DNA of 64,000 nucleotides from Nocardioides nitrophenolicus (GTDB taxonomy: Bacteria; Actinomycetota; Actinomycetes; Propionibacteriales; Nocardioidaceae): NCBI RefSeq assembly GCF_016907515.1, contig NZ_JAFBBY010000001.1, positions 992,001 through 1,056,000 of the forward strand, read 5' to 3'. The position numbers were made by a program, and so were the translations under genes. Every line of letters starts with the position of its first letter. Position 1 is the first letter of the stretch. The notes under the pieces are model-generated. The model made no database searches and had not been told where the DNA came from. It saw nothing but the letters and a program-made list of their open reading frames with translations. Shown here in pieces: positions 36,863 to 45,172 of the stretch.

Positions 36863-37822
36863 TCAGCCGGCGGCCGGCACGTCGGCGCCGGCGCCGCTCA
36901 TCTGGCGCACGTAGTCGGGGTCGGTGGGCGTGGGGTGGGCGGCCGGGAAGCCACCCTCGGGACGGTCGAACCACAGATGCACCTGGCCGGTGCCGACGGA
37001 GTTCTCGTACTCGCCGTACTGACGGCCGGGGGCGGTGCAGTCGCCCTCGCCCAGCGCCCCGATCATCATCAGGTAGTGCTGGAAGCGGGCCTCGGGCTTG
37101 AACTTGTAGAACTCGTCCATGGTGTCGAGCACCCGGGCGTGGTCGCCCTCCTTGAACCACGCGATCCGCTCGGCGTCGGCGGCCGCGGCCTCGGGCGTGA
37201 AGATGTGCTCGGCGCCCGCGGCCTCGTGGTCGCGCAGCTGGCGCAGGCCCCAGAAGGTGTGGGACATGGCGCCGGACGCGATGAGCAGGACCTTGCGGTC
37301 GGACTCGGCGATGGCCGCGCCGAGGGCCCGGCCCAGCCGCAGCGCGTCCTCGCCGTCGGCGGTCTGGCACACGCCGATCGAGATCCACCTCTTGTCGGGC
37401 AGGCCCTGGCCGAGGTACTCCCACACATTGGTCGTGGCGTAGAAGATCGGCAGGCTGTGGTCGTCGATCGCGGTGATCCACGTGGAGTGCTCGGGCGCCT
37501 TGCTCGCGATCAGGCGCGCCAGCTCGGGGTCGCCCGGGAAGTCGTAGTGACGACGGCACATCCCCCGAGGCAGCTCCTCGGAGGTGAACAGGCCGCTGCG
37601 GCGGTCCTGCGCGGTGACCACCCACTCGACGGTGGTCGCCCAGTGGGAGTCGAGCACCACCACGGTGTCGTAGTCGAGCACGTCGAAGACGTCGCGACGC
37701 AGCTGCCGCAGCCCGGAGACCAGGGTGCTGTCCTCGCCGTTGTTGAGCTCGCGCCGGATCTCCTCCGGCAGCACGATCGTGGGGACGTGCGCGATCAGGC
37801 CCGCGCCGACGACCTCACCCAT
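36863..37822 (-). CDS. Class III extradiol dioxygenase (homoprotocatechuate 2,3-dioxygenase-like, HpaD)
   Basis: A 319-residue LigB-fold enzyme that opens a catechol ring next to the diol, using Fe(II). Conserved stretches GLIAHVPTI, VVLDSHWATT, GLFTSEELPRGM and LLIASGAMSHTFW resemble enterobacterial HpaD. The substrate is most likely 3,4-dihydroxyphenylacetate or a close catechol. ATG 37822 has GGAAGG at good distance and is preferred to GTG 37831. It overlaps the end of the aldehyde dehydrogenase gene by 8 nt. Confidence 0.87.
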   Translation of the reverse strand: MGEVVGAGLIAHVPTIVLPEEIRRELNNGEDSTLVSGLRQLRRDVFDVLDYDTVVVLDSHWATTVEWVVTAQDRRSGLFTSEELPRGMCRRHYDFPGDPELARLIASKAPEHSTWITAIDDHSLPIFYATTNVWEYLGQGLPDKRWISIGVCQTADGEDALRLGRALGAAIAESDRKVLLIASGAMSHTFWGLRQLRDHEAAGAEHIFTPEAAAADAERIAWFKEGDHARVLDTMDEFYKFKPEARFQHYLMMIGALGEGDCTAPGRQYGEYENSVGTGQVHLWFDRPEGGFPAAHPTPTDPDYVRQMSGAGADVPAAG

Positions 37823-39332
37823 CGGTCTCACCTTCCTCTCCGGTGCCGGCGTCCGTCCAGCCGGTCGGCGAGAAGACGCTGTTCTTGATGTCGGTGTAGA
37901 AGTCGAAGGACCAGATCCCGCCCTCGCGGCCGATGCCCGACTTGCCGTTGCCGCCGAAGGGGGCGTTGAGGTCGCGCACGAAGAAGCAGTTGACCCACAC
38001 CGTGCCGGCGTCGAGGGCCGCGGACACCCGCTCGGCGCGGTCGCGGTCGCCGGTGACGATGGTGGCGGCGAGGCCGAAGGGGGTGTCGTTGGCCAGCGTG
38101 ACGGCCTCCTCCTCGGTCTCGAAGGTGCTGATCGTGACGACCGGGCCGAAGACCTCCTCGGTCATGATCTCCGAGTCCTTCTTGGCACCGACCAGGATCG
38201 TCGGGCGGAAGTAGAGCCCACCCAGCTCCTCGTTGGGACCGCCGCCCAGCAGCGGCTCGGCACCGTCGGCGAGGGCCCGCTCGACGAAGCCGGAGATCTG
38301 CTCGAAGTGACGCCGCGAGATCAGCGCGGAGACGTCGGTGCTCTCGTCGCGGGGATCGCCCTGGTTGAGCTTGGCGGCGCCCTCGACGACGCGGCGGGTG
38401 AACTCCTCGGCCAACGAGGAGTGCACGTACATCCGGGCCGCCTTGAGGCAGACCTGGCCGGCGTTGTCGAACTGCTCGACGGCGATCTCGACGGCGAGGT
38501 CGAGGTCGGCGTCCTCGAAGACGAGGAGCGGCGACTTGCCGCCGAGCTCGTAGGACAGGGGCACGATGTTGGTGGCCGCGGCCTTGGCGATCACGCCGGC
38601 GGTCGGGACCGAGCCGGTGAACGCGAGCCGGTTGATGCCCGGGTGCGCGGTCAGCGGGGCACCCGCCTCGGCACCGGTGCCCTGGACGACGTTGAACACC
38701 CCGGCGGGCACGCCCGCCTCGTGCATGATGTCGGCCAGCAGGCTGGCGGTGAGCGGCGCCCACTCGGGCGGCTTGACGACGATCGTGTTGCCGGCCGCCA
38801 TGGCCGGACCGATCCGCCAGGTCGCGAGCATCAGCGGGGCGTTCCACGGCGTGATGATCGCGACCACGCCGGCGGGGTCGTAGGTGACCCGCTCGCGGTG
38901 GCCGCGGCCCGGGACCTCCAGGTCGGGGTGGCCGAGCTGGTGCTCCGCGAAGTCGGCGAAGGCCCGGAAGTTCATCGCGACGCGCGGCATCACGCCGCGG
39001 CGGTGGCTGCGGATCAGGGAGCCGTTGTCGCGGGTCTCGACCCGGGACAGGTCCTCGACCCGGGCCTCGATCCCCTCGGCGACGCGACGCAGGATCGCGC
39101 TGCGCTCGGCGACGGGCAGCGCCGCCCACGCCGGGAAGGCCGCGCGGGCGGCGGCGACGGCGGCGTCGACCTCGGCCGACGTACCGGCGGCGACCTCGGC
39201 GATCGGCTGCTCGTCGATCGGCGAGATGTCGGTGAAGGTGGCCGCGGACGCGACCCGCTCGCCACCGATCCAGTGGCGGGTGTCGACCTGGACGCCGTCG
39301 ACGTCGACCAGGTAGTCGGTGGTCCCGGTCAT
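37815..39332 (-). CDS. 5-carboxymethyl-2-hydroxymuconate-semialdehyde dehydrogenase-like (HpaE)
   Basis: A 505-residue aldehyde dehydrogenase: PWNAPLMLATWRIGPAMAAGNTIVVKPPEWAPLTA, LSYELGGKSPLLVF (catalytic Glu), DNAGQVCLKAARM (catalytic Cys) and FFVRDLNAPFGGNGKSGIGREGG. These match the HpaE/hydroxymuconic semialdehyde branch. It oxidises the semialdehyde made by the neighbouring dioxygenase. ATG 39332 overlaps the upstream stop (ATGA). Confidence 0.9.
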   Translation of the reverse strand: MTGTTDYLVDVDGVQVDTRHWIGGERVASAATFTDISPIDEQPIAEVAAGTSAEVDAAVAAARAAFPAWAALPVAERSAILRRVAEGIEARVEDLSRVETRDNGSLIRSHRRGVMPRVAMNFRAFADFAEHQLGHPDLEVPGRGHRERVTYDPAGVVAIITPWNAPLMLATWRIGPAMAAGNTIVVKPPEWAPLTASLLADIMHEAGVPAGVFNVVQGTGAEAGAPLTAHPGINRLAFTGSVPTAGVIAKAAATNIVPLSYELGGKSPLLVFEDADLDLAVEIAVEQFDNAGQVCLKAARMYVHSSLAEEFTRRVVEGAAKLNQGDPRDESTDVSALISRRHFEQISGFVERALADGAEPLLGGGPNEELGGLYFRPTILVGAKKDSEIMTEEVFGPVVTISTFETEEEAVTLANDTPFGLAATIVTGDRDRAERVSAALDAGTVWVNCFFVRDLNAPFGGNGKSGIGREGGIWSFDFYTDIKNSVFSPTGWTDAGTGEEGETDG

Positions 39333-40150
39333 CGCGCGGCCTCCCAGACGCCGTCGGTGCTCGTGGCCAAGGTCGAGCCGCCGTCCCACACGACGCCGAC
39401 CTGGCGGTAGTAGCCGCCGATGACCTCCTGGACCTCGAGCCGGTGCAGCTCCTCGGTCGGCGACTCGAACAGCTCGAGCTCGACGTCACCGGAGTACGCC
39501 GGCCCGGCCTCGAACGAGCTGGAGCCCGAGGCGATCAGCTCGGCGTACGCGTCCGGACCGCCCTTGGCGATGCCCGGGTAGACGCGGTGGTGGGCCATCG
39601 GGTGGCCGTTGACGAAGCCGTTGGTGGGCGACTCCTCGGTGAGGGTCAGCACGGCCTGGGCCAGGCGCCGGTCGCCGGCGGCGAGGGTGGCGCCGAAGAC
39701 GCCGCCGGGCGCGACCTGCGGGGCGGCGTGGGCGAAGGGGTGCGGGCGGGTCTGCCACATGGAGCCGAGCTTCTTGGGATAGCCCTGGTGCATGCCGCGG
39801 GCGATCGCGAAGTCCTTGTCGACCCAGATGTAGACGCAGCGGGAGTAGGTCACGCCCTCGTAGGCGCACCGGACGACGACGAACGCCTCCTTGTACTGCG
39901 AGCGCACCGGGTCCAGCAGCTCCTCGCGGGTGCCGGAGCAGGACTGCCAGTCGGCCCAGATCAGCGCCACGGCACCCGGGTCCTCCGGGGCGAGCTCGAG
40001 CGGGGCGGGCAGCAGCTCGGCGACGCGGGCCGGGTCCGTGCGGTACTCCACCGTCAGCAGGTCGCCCGAGTAGTACCACGGCGGCGACGGGATCAGCGAT
40101 GACTGGCCGGTCGCGGTGCGGGGGAAGAAGAACCCCTTCATGTCGTTCAT
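39329..40150 (-). CDS. Acetoacetate-decarboxylase-like enzyme
   Basis: A 273-residue protein of the acetoacetate decarboxylase fold. The Schiff-base lysine motif is HQGYPKKLGSMWQ, preceded by YKEAFVVVRCAYEGVTYSRCVYIWVDKD. Family members decarboxylate beta-keto acids, while others act as aldolase/dehydratases. As first gene of a homoprotocatechuate-type operon it may replace a decarboxylation or hydratase/aldolase step (inference). ATG 40150 lies 31 nt from operator A. Confidence 0.87.
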   Translation of the reverse strand: MNDMKGFFFPRTATGQSSLIPSPPWYYSGDLLTVEYRTDPARVAELLPAPLELAPEDPGAVALIWADWQSCSGTREELLDPVRSQYKEAFVVVRCAYEGVTYSRCVYIWVDKDFAIARGMHQGYPKKLGSMWQTRPHPFAHAAPQVAPGGVFGATLAAGDRRLAQAVLTLTEESPTNGFVNGHPMAHHRVYPGIAKGGPDAYAELIASGSSSFEAGPAYSGDVELELFESPTEELHRLEVQEVIGGYYRQVGVVWDGGSTLATSTDGVWEAAR

Positions 40151-40181
40151 CGGGCCTCAGCTCCGGTCGAGGATGTGCAGG

Positions 40182-40201
40182 TCGTTCGGATCCGTACGAT
40201 A
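40182..40201. promoter_or_regulatory. Shared operator, site A (upstream of the 39329-40150 operon)
   Basis: TCGTTCGGATCCGTACGATA is near-palindromic around GGATCC. On the minus strand it includes TATCGT, the likely -10 box for the ring-cleavage operon. The same sequence occurs at site C with only flanking changes. Confidence 0.8.
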
Positions 40202-40227
40202 GCCACCCGCGGAGCGAAAGACCACCC

Positions 40228-40256
40228 TTGCGCCGGACATTTTCGAGGGATATTGT
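40228..40256 (+). promoter_or_regulatory. Sigma-70-type promoter of the P450 gene
   Basis: TTGCGC (40228-40233) and TATTGT (40251-40256) are separated by exactly 17 nt. Operator B begins within the -10 box, so a bound repressor would block RNA polymerase. Confidence 0.65.
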
Positions 40257-40272
40257 TCGGATCCGAACGATC
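40253..40272. promoter_or_regulatory. Shared operator, site B (upstream of the P450 gene)
   Basis: TTGTTCGGATCCGAACGATC contains the perfect 14-bp palindrome GTTCGGATCCGAAC (40255-40268). It lies 12 nt before ATG 40284. Confidence 0.8.
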
Positions 40273-40283
40273 TACCTGAACGG

Positions 40284-41564
40284 ATGGAGAACGCCGTGGA
40301 CAAGCCGCCGTACGTCCCGCTGGCCGACGTCGACCTGGTCGACCTCGACCGCTTCGCCGGGCCCGAGGCCTGGGGCATGCTCGACACCCTCCGCAAGGAG
40401 GCGCCGGTCTTCTGGCAGCGCGAGACCGACGGCGGCCACGGCTTCTGGGCCGTCACCAAGCACGCCGACATCTGCGAGGTCGACAAGGACCCCGAGACCT
40501 TCACCTCCACCAACTTCGTGAACCTCGAGGAGGTCGAGCCGGAGCTGCAGGAGGCCCGCCGCTCCATCCTCGAGATGGACGGCCTGCGCCACCGCGCGCT
40601 CCGCAAGCTCATCTCGCGCGAGTTCAGCCGGCCGAACCTGATGCGCAACTACGAGGAGCTGCTGCGCGACATCACCCGCACCACCGTCGACGCCGCCCTC
40701 GCCAAGGGCGAGTTCGACTTCGTCGAGGACGTCAGCGCCGACTTCCCGATCCAGGTGCTGGCCCGGCTGCTCGACGTACCCCAGGAGAAGACCGGCCAGC
40801 TCATCGACTGGGGCAACGAGATCATCGGCTTCTCCGACCCCGAGCACGCGCGTGTCCTCATGTCCGACGCCGAGAGCGAGCAGTACAAGCACCTGCCGTT
40901 CCGCTCCCCCGTCTCCCAGGAGGTCTTCGACTACGGCCGCGAGCTCGCCGCGAGCCGGCGCGGCGGAGAAGGGACCGACCTGGTCAGCCAGCTGGTCAAC
41001 AAGATCCCCGAGGACGGCCAGGCCATGACGGCCTCGGAGTACGACTCGTACTTCCTGCTGCTCGTCGTCGCCGGCAACGAGACCACCCGCCACACCATCA
41101 CCCACTCGATGCTCGCCCTCATCGAGCACCCCGAGCAGCTCGCCAAGCTCCAGGCCGACCCGTCGCTCATCCCCGACGCCGTCGAGGAGTTCCTGCGCTG
41201 GGCCTCCCCCGTCTACCACTTCCGCCGTACGGCGACCCGCGACATCGAGCTCAACGGCCAGGAGATCAAGGAGGGCGACAAGGTCGTCATGTGGTTCGCC
41301 TCCGGCAACCGCGACGAGGAAGTCTTCGAGAACCCCTACGACTTCGACGTGACCCGTCGCAACATCGACCACGTGACCTTCGGCAAGGGCAGCCCGCACC
41401 TGTGCATGGGCAACAACCTGGCCCGGATGGAGATCCGGCTGATGTTCGAGGAGCTGATCCCCCGGCTCGCCTCGATCGAGCTGAACGGCGAGGTGCGGCG
41501 GGTGCGCAGCAACTTCGTCAACGGGATCAAGACGCTCCCGGTCAAGGTCGTCACCAAGGACTGA
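40284..41564 (+). CDS. Cytochrome P450 monooxygenase
   Basis: A 426-residue soluble bacterial P450. The I-helix oxygen site is AGNETT (residues 263-268), the EXXR region is VEEFLRW, and the heme loop FGKGSPHLCMGNNLAR has the cysteine ligand at residue 374. The GxPHxC form of the loop and the AGNETTR helix recall the CYP124/125/142 group of actinobacteria. Substrate unknown; the operator and neighbours suggest aromatic ring or amine oxidation. No ferredoxin gene is adjacent, but a flavin/[2Fe-2S] reductase lies at 42785-43753. GTG 40296, which has GGAGA upstream, is an alternative start. A strong terminator follows. Confidence 0.94.
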   Translation: MENAVDKPPYVPLADVDLVDLDRFAGPEAWGMLDTLRKEAPVFWQRETDGGHGFWAVTKHADICEVDKDPETFTSTNFVNLEEVEPELQEARRSILEMDGLRHRALRKLISREFSRPNLMRNYEELLRDITRTTVDAALAKGEFDFVEDVSADFPIQVLARLLDVPQEKTGQLIDWGNEIIGFSDPEHARVLMSDAESEQYKHLPFRSPVSQEVFDYGRELAASRRGGEGTDLVSQLVNKIPEDGQAMTASEYDSYFLLLVVAGNETTRHTITHSMLALIEHPEQLAKLQADPSLIPDAVEEFLRWASPVYHFRRTATRDIELNGQEIKEGDKVVMWFASGNRDEEVFENPYDFDVTRRNIDHVTFGKGSPHLCMGNNLARMEIRLMFEELIPRLASIELNGEVRRVRSNFVNGIKTLPVKVVTKD

Positions 41565-41594
41565 CGCCGGGACCGGCAGCGGACCGGCGCACAT

Positions 41595-41635
41595 CGGCGG
41601 GGATCGGATGAAACTGGTTCATCCGATCCCCGCCG
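41595..41635. terminator. Strong 18-bp stem-loop terminator
   Basis: 41595-41612 pairs perfectly with 41618-41635 around ACTGG, 30 nt after the P450 stop. It also faces the convergent Rieske-type gene. A second, smaller hairpin (41704-41710 with 41715-41721, loop CCCC) lies nearer that gene. Confidence 0.88.
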
Positions 41636-41753
41636 TCGTCTCTGCTCGCCTGAGCACTCACCCCGCGGGCAACCGGCGGAGCGCAGGAGGCAGGGGGTTG
41701 GCGGACCGAGCCCCCTCGGTCGCGGCGGTCGCAGCGGAACTCCGCCGCCCCGC

Positions 41754-42773
41754 TCAGCCCTCGTCCGCCACCAGCCGCCGCAGGATCTTGCGCACCTGCA
41801 GCGCCGCGAGGTCGGCGGCGACGTTGACGTCCTCGCCGTACCCGTCGCGGTCGATGACCTGCTGCATGGTCTCCAGGATCTTGCGGACCTTGAGGTAGTA
41901 CGACTCGAAGATCGGCCGCAGCGCCTCGGAGGCCTCGGAACCGGGCGCGAAGTTGCGGCTGACCCGCCACAGGTGGCGGGTGTGGCGGTCGTCGACGGGG
42001 GTGACGGCGTGGGTGAACCGGAAGGTCTGGGTCCCGCCCTCGGCGGCCGGAACCAGCACGTCCCAGCGGTCGGCCCACAGGCCGGGGGCGAGGAAGGCGC
42101 CCTCCTCGCGCTGCGGGTACGCCGCCGTGGCGGACGCGCCGGAGATCTTGGCCTGCCACTCGGGCATCGGCGCGGCGGGCCAGTCGCGGTGGAAGTGGAC
42201 CGTGGTCTCGGTGAGCTCCACCTCGAGCGCCGGGGCGACGCCGGTGAGCGCGGGCGGGGAGATGACCGGGTCGACGACGGCGACGTGGGTGATGTCGGCG
42301 AAGTTGTCGTGGAGCAGGCCGACGCCGGCGGCGGTCTCCCACCCACCACCGAAGGTCTCCCATGCGGGATCGGTCAGCCATGGCGTCGAGACCGGGGAGC
42401 GCAGCGTGGCGAGGGACGGCTCGCCGAGCCAGACCCAGATCAGGTCGCCCTCCTCCACCACCGGGTACGACGGCACCCGGGCGCCGTAGGGCACCTGGGC
42501 CTGGGAGGGGACCCGGACGCAGGCGCCGGTGCGGTCGTAGGCGAAGCCGGAGTACCCGGAGACGATGGTGTCGCCGTCGACGTGCCCGAGGCTGAGCGGG
42601 TAGGGCCGGTGGGCGTCGCGGTCGCCGAGCGCGGCGACGGAGCCGTCGCCCGTCCGGAACAGGACGACGGGCCGGTCGAGCGCGCGGGTGCCGAGGGGCG
42701 CGATCCCGAGGTCGGCGGACGCCGCGAGGGCGTACCAGGCGTTGCGCGGGTAGCCGGTGCTGCGGTCTCTCAT
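41754..42773 (-). CDS. Rieske-type oxygenase homologue lacking the [2Fe-2S] ligands
   Basis: A 339-residue protein that follows the plan of vanillate/dicamba-type oxygenase subunits. It has an N-terminal Rieske-like domain (YPRNAWYALAASADL ... RPVVLFRTGDGSVAALGD) and a C-terminal catalytic-like domain. Where family members have C-x-H and C-x-x-H, this one reads DAHRPYPLSLG (53-63) and SGYSGF (72-77). Only His55 of four ligands remains. The mononuclear iron motif D-x-x-H-x4-H reads DITHVAVVD, with Asp168 for the second His. The DNA is in frame and clean. It probably cannot hold a Rieske cluster. It is the last gene of the permease/ligase/reductase operon. Confidence 0.85.
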   Translation of the reverse strand: MRDRSTGYPRNAWYALAASADLGIAPLGTRALDRPVVLFRTGDGSVAALGDRDAHRPYPLSLGHVDGDTIVSGYSGFAYDRTGACVRVPSQAQVPYGARVPSYPVVEEGDLIWVWLGEPSLATLRSPVSTPWLTDPAWETFGGGWETAAGVGLLHDNFADITHVAVVDPVISPPALTGVAPALEVELTETTVHFHRDWPAAPMPEWQAKISGASATAAYPQREEGAFLAPGLWADRWDVLVPAAEGGTQTFRFTHAVTPVDDRHTRHLWRVSRNFAPGSEASEALRPIFESYYLKVRKILETMQQVIDRDGYGEDVNVAADLAALQVRKILRRLVADEG

Positions 42774-42784
42774 CTCGGGCTCCC

Positions 42785-43753
42785 TCACAGATCGAGTGTC
42801 AGGCTCGCGCCACGGCAGCGGGAGACGCAGATCATCATGAACTCGTTGGACTCCTTCTCCTCCTCGTTGAGGATGGAGTCGCGGTGCTCGACGTCGCCGT
42901 CGACCACCTCGGTCTCGCAGGTGCCGCAGACCCCCTCCAGGCAGGAGCCGACGACGCTGACGCCGGCCTCGCGGCAGACCTCGAAGATCGACCTGTCGGC
43001 GGGCACCTCGAGGGTCAGTCCCGAGCGCTGGAGGACCAGCTCGAACGCCGAGTCCTGCTCGTCGGCGCCGGGCGCCTTGGCCGAGAAGCGCTCCAGGTGG
43101 AGGCTGCCGGCCGGCCAGGAGGCGGCGCAGCGCTCCTCGACCGCGTCGAGCAGCCCGGTCGGACCGCAGGTGTAGACCAGTGTGCCCGGCTCGGGCGTGC
43201 CGAGCAGCGCGTCGAGGTCGGGGAAGCCGACCTCGTCCTGGGGCAGCAGGGTCACCTTGTCGCCGTACGCCGCGAGCTCGTCGAGGAAGGCCATCGAGGA
43301 GCGCGAGCGGCCGCCGTAGACCAGCCGCCACTCGGCGCCCGCGGCCTCGGCCTCGGCGATCATCGGCAGCATCGGCGTGATGCCGATGCCGCCGGCGAGG
43401 AAGAGGTAGCGCGGCGAGGCGACCAGCGGGAAGTGGTTGCGCGGTCCGCGCACCCGGACCGTCGCACCTTCGCGCAGCTCGGCGTGCACGGCCTTGGAGC
43501 CGCCCCGGCTGTCGGGTGCGCGGAGCACGCCCACGCGATAGCTGCTGGTGTCGGCGGGACTGCCGCACAGGGAGTACTGGCGGACCAGGTCCTCCCCCAG
43601 CACCAGGTCGACGTGGGCGCCGGGCGTCCACGGCGGCAAGGGCGTGCCGTCGGCGGTGGCCAGCGTCAGCGCCACCACGTCGGTCGCGGCCTCCACGGCG
43701 GCGACCACCGTCAGGTCCGCCTCGAACTCGCGGACGATCGGTTGCGTCGTCAC
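42785..43753 (-). CDS. Phthalate-dioxygenase-type reductase (flavin plus plant-type [2Fe-2S])
   Basis: A 322-residue electron-transfer protein that moves electrons from NAD(P)H through flavin to a [2Fe-2S] centre. Flavin site RQYSLCGSP, the NAD-binding LFLAGGIGITPMLPM and YTCGPTGLLDAVEE, and a C-terminal ferredoxin domain with SCLEGVCGTC and MICVSRC as cluster ligands. The order is that of VanB/PDR-family reductases. GGGGAGA before GTG 43753 supports the start. Its usual partner is a Rieske oxygenase. Since the adjacent one lacks the ligands, the P450 at 40284-41564 may be the true acceptor (inference). Confidence 0.93.
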   Translation of the reverse strand: MTTQPIVREFEADLTVVAAVEAATDVVALTLATADGTPLPPWTPGAHVDLVLGEDLVRQYSLCGSPADTSSYRVGVLRAPDSRGGSKAVHAELREGATVRVRGPRNHFPLVASPRYLFLAGGIGITPMLPMIAEAEAAGAEWRLVYGGRSRSSMAFLDELAAYGDKVTLLPQDEVGFPDLDALLGTPEPGTLVYTCGPTGLLDAVEERCAASWPAGSLHLERFSAKAPGADEQDSAFELVLQRSGLTLEVPADRSIFEVCREAGVSVVGSCLEGVCGTCETEVVDGDVEHRDSILNEEEKESNEFMMICVSRCRGASLTLDL

Positions 43754-43782
43754 GGGTCTGTCTCCCCTCTGCGCCGACCACC

Positions 43783-45135
43783 TCACAGGTGGTAGGCGTA
43801 CTCCCGGAACTCCCAGTCGGTCACGAACTGCCCGAACCGCTCGAGCTCGTTGCGCTTGTAGGCGACGAAGGTCTCGACGAACGCCGGCCCGAGCAGGTCG
43901 GCGAGGTCCTTGTCCTCCTCGAGCGCGTCGATGGCGGTGCCGAGGTCGGCCGGCAGCCGGTCGGCCTTGGTCGGGTCGTAGCCGTAGCCCTCGAGCTTGT
44001 CGGGCGGGGTCAGCTTGTCGCGGATCCCGAGGTACGCCGCCGCGAGCAGGCTGGCGACGGCCAGGTACGGGTTGGCGGACGCGTCGCCGAGGCGCAGCTC
44101 CATCCGCGAGGCGCGGCCGCGCTCGGGCGGGATCCGGACCATGGCGCTGCGGTTGTCGAGGCCCCAGTCGACCAGCCAGGGCGCGAGGGTGTCGGGCCCG
44201 AAGCGCTTGTAGGAGTTGATCGTCGGGTTGTGCAGCGCGGCGAGCGCCGGGGCATGGGCGAGCACGCCGGCGATCGCGGCCCGGCCGACCTCGGACAGCC
44301 CGTCCGCGCCGTTCGGGTCGTCGAAGAGCGGCTTGCCGTCGGCGTCGACGGTGCTGAAGTGGATGTGGAAGCCGGAGCCGCCCTCGTCGTTGAACGGCTT
44401 GGCCATGAAGGTCGCCAGCTTGCCGCGGCGGCGCGAGATCTCCTGCACGGCCGCCTTGAACCGGAACGCCCGGTCGGCGGCGTCGAGGGCGTCGGAGTGC
44501 CACAGGTTGATCTCGAACTGACCGCCCGAGAACTCGTGGTTGGCGGCCACCACGTCGAGGCCGTACGCCGACAGCTCGCGCAGCGACGCGAGCAGGGTGT
44601 TCTCGGGGTCGCCCTTGAGGCCCGAGACGTAGACGTTGCCGGTGGCGTCGCCGTACCGCCGCCAGCCGTTGGGCTTGGTCTCGTCCTCCTCGAGGACGTA
44701 GAACTCCAGCTCCGGGCCGACGACCGGCTGCATGCCGAGCTCGGCGAAGCGGTCGACGACGCGCTTGAGCACCTGCCGCGGGCTCTCCTCCGACGGCGAG
44801 CCGTCGGGGTTGTAGACGTCGCCGATGACGTGCGCCACGCCCGGCTCCCACGGCACGGCCCGCGCCGTCGCGAGGTCCGGTACGACGACGATGTCGGGCA
44901 GCCCCGCCGACAGCCCGCCCGCGATGTCGATGACGTCGCCCATCGGCGAGGTCGCGTAGACCGAGCGGCAGAACGCGACCCCGTCCCCGACGGTGCGGTC
45001 GAACCGGTTGGCCAGCACGTCACGGCCGCGCTCGGTGCCGATCAGGTCGCTGTAGCCGATCCGGACGACGTCGATCCCGTCCTCCGCGAACTGCTGGGCA
45101 GCCGCGCGCAGGGCGTTCTCGTCGATGTGCTCCAC
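43783..45135 (-). CDS. Glutamine-synthetase-like gamma-glutamylamine ligase
   Basis: A 450-residue protein of the glutamine synthetase fold with ATP/metal/glutamate motifs GPELEFYVLEED, GGSGFHIHFS, NRSAMVRIPPERG and MELRLGDASANPYLA. The ammonium-site motif of true GlnA (DGSS) is replaced by VGDGVAFCRSVYA, and the adenylylation loop (NLY) is absent. This fits PuuA/GlnA3/IpuC-type ligases that glutamylate amines. With two amidotransferase-fold hydrolases and an amino-acid permease in the same regulon, it likely activates an imported amine. GTG 45135 has GGAG upstream. Confidence 0.9.
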   Translation of the reverse strand: MEHIDENALRAAAQQFAEDGIDVVRIGYSDLIGTERGRDVLANRFDRTVGDGVAFCRSVYATSPMGDVIDIAGGLSAGLPDIVVVPDLATARAVPWEPGVAHVIGDVYNPDGSPSEESPRQVLKRVVDRFAELGMQPVVGPELEFYVLEEDETKPNGWRRYGDATGNVYVSGLKGDPENTLLASLRELSAYGLDVVAANHEFSGGQFEINLWHSDALDAADRAFRFKAAVQEISRRRGKLATFMAKPFNDEGGSGFHIHFSTVDADGKPLFDDPNGADGLSEVGRAAIAGVLAHAPALAALHNPTINSYKRFGPDTLAPWLVDWGLDNRSAMVRIPPERGRASRMELRLGDASANPYLAVASLLAAAYLGIRDKLTPPDKLEGYGYDPTKADRLPADLGTAIDALEEDKDLADLLGPAFVETFVAYKRNELERFGQFVTDWEFREYAYHL

Positions 45136-45172
45136 GGTCAGTCTCCGTTCGTCGTGCTCTGCTGAACCATCA

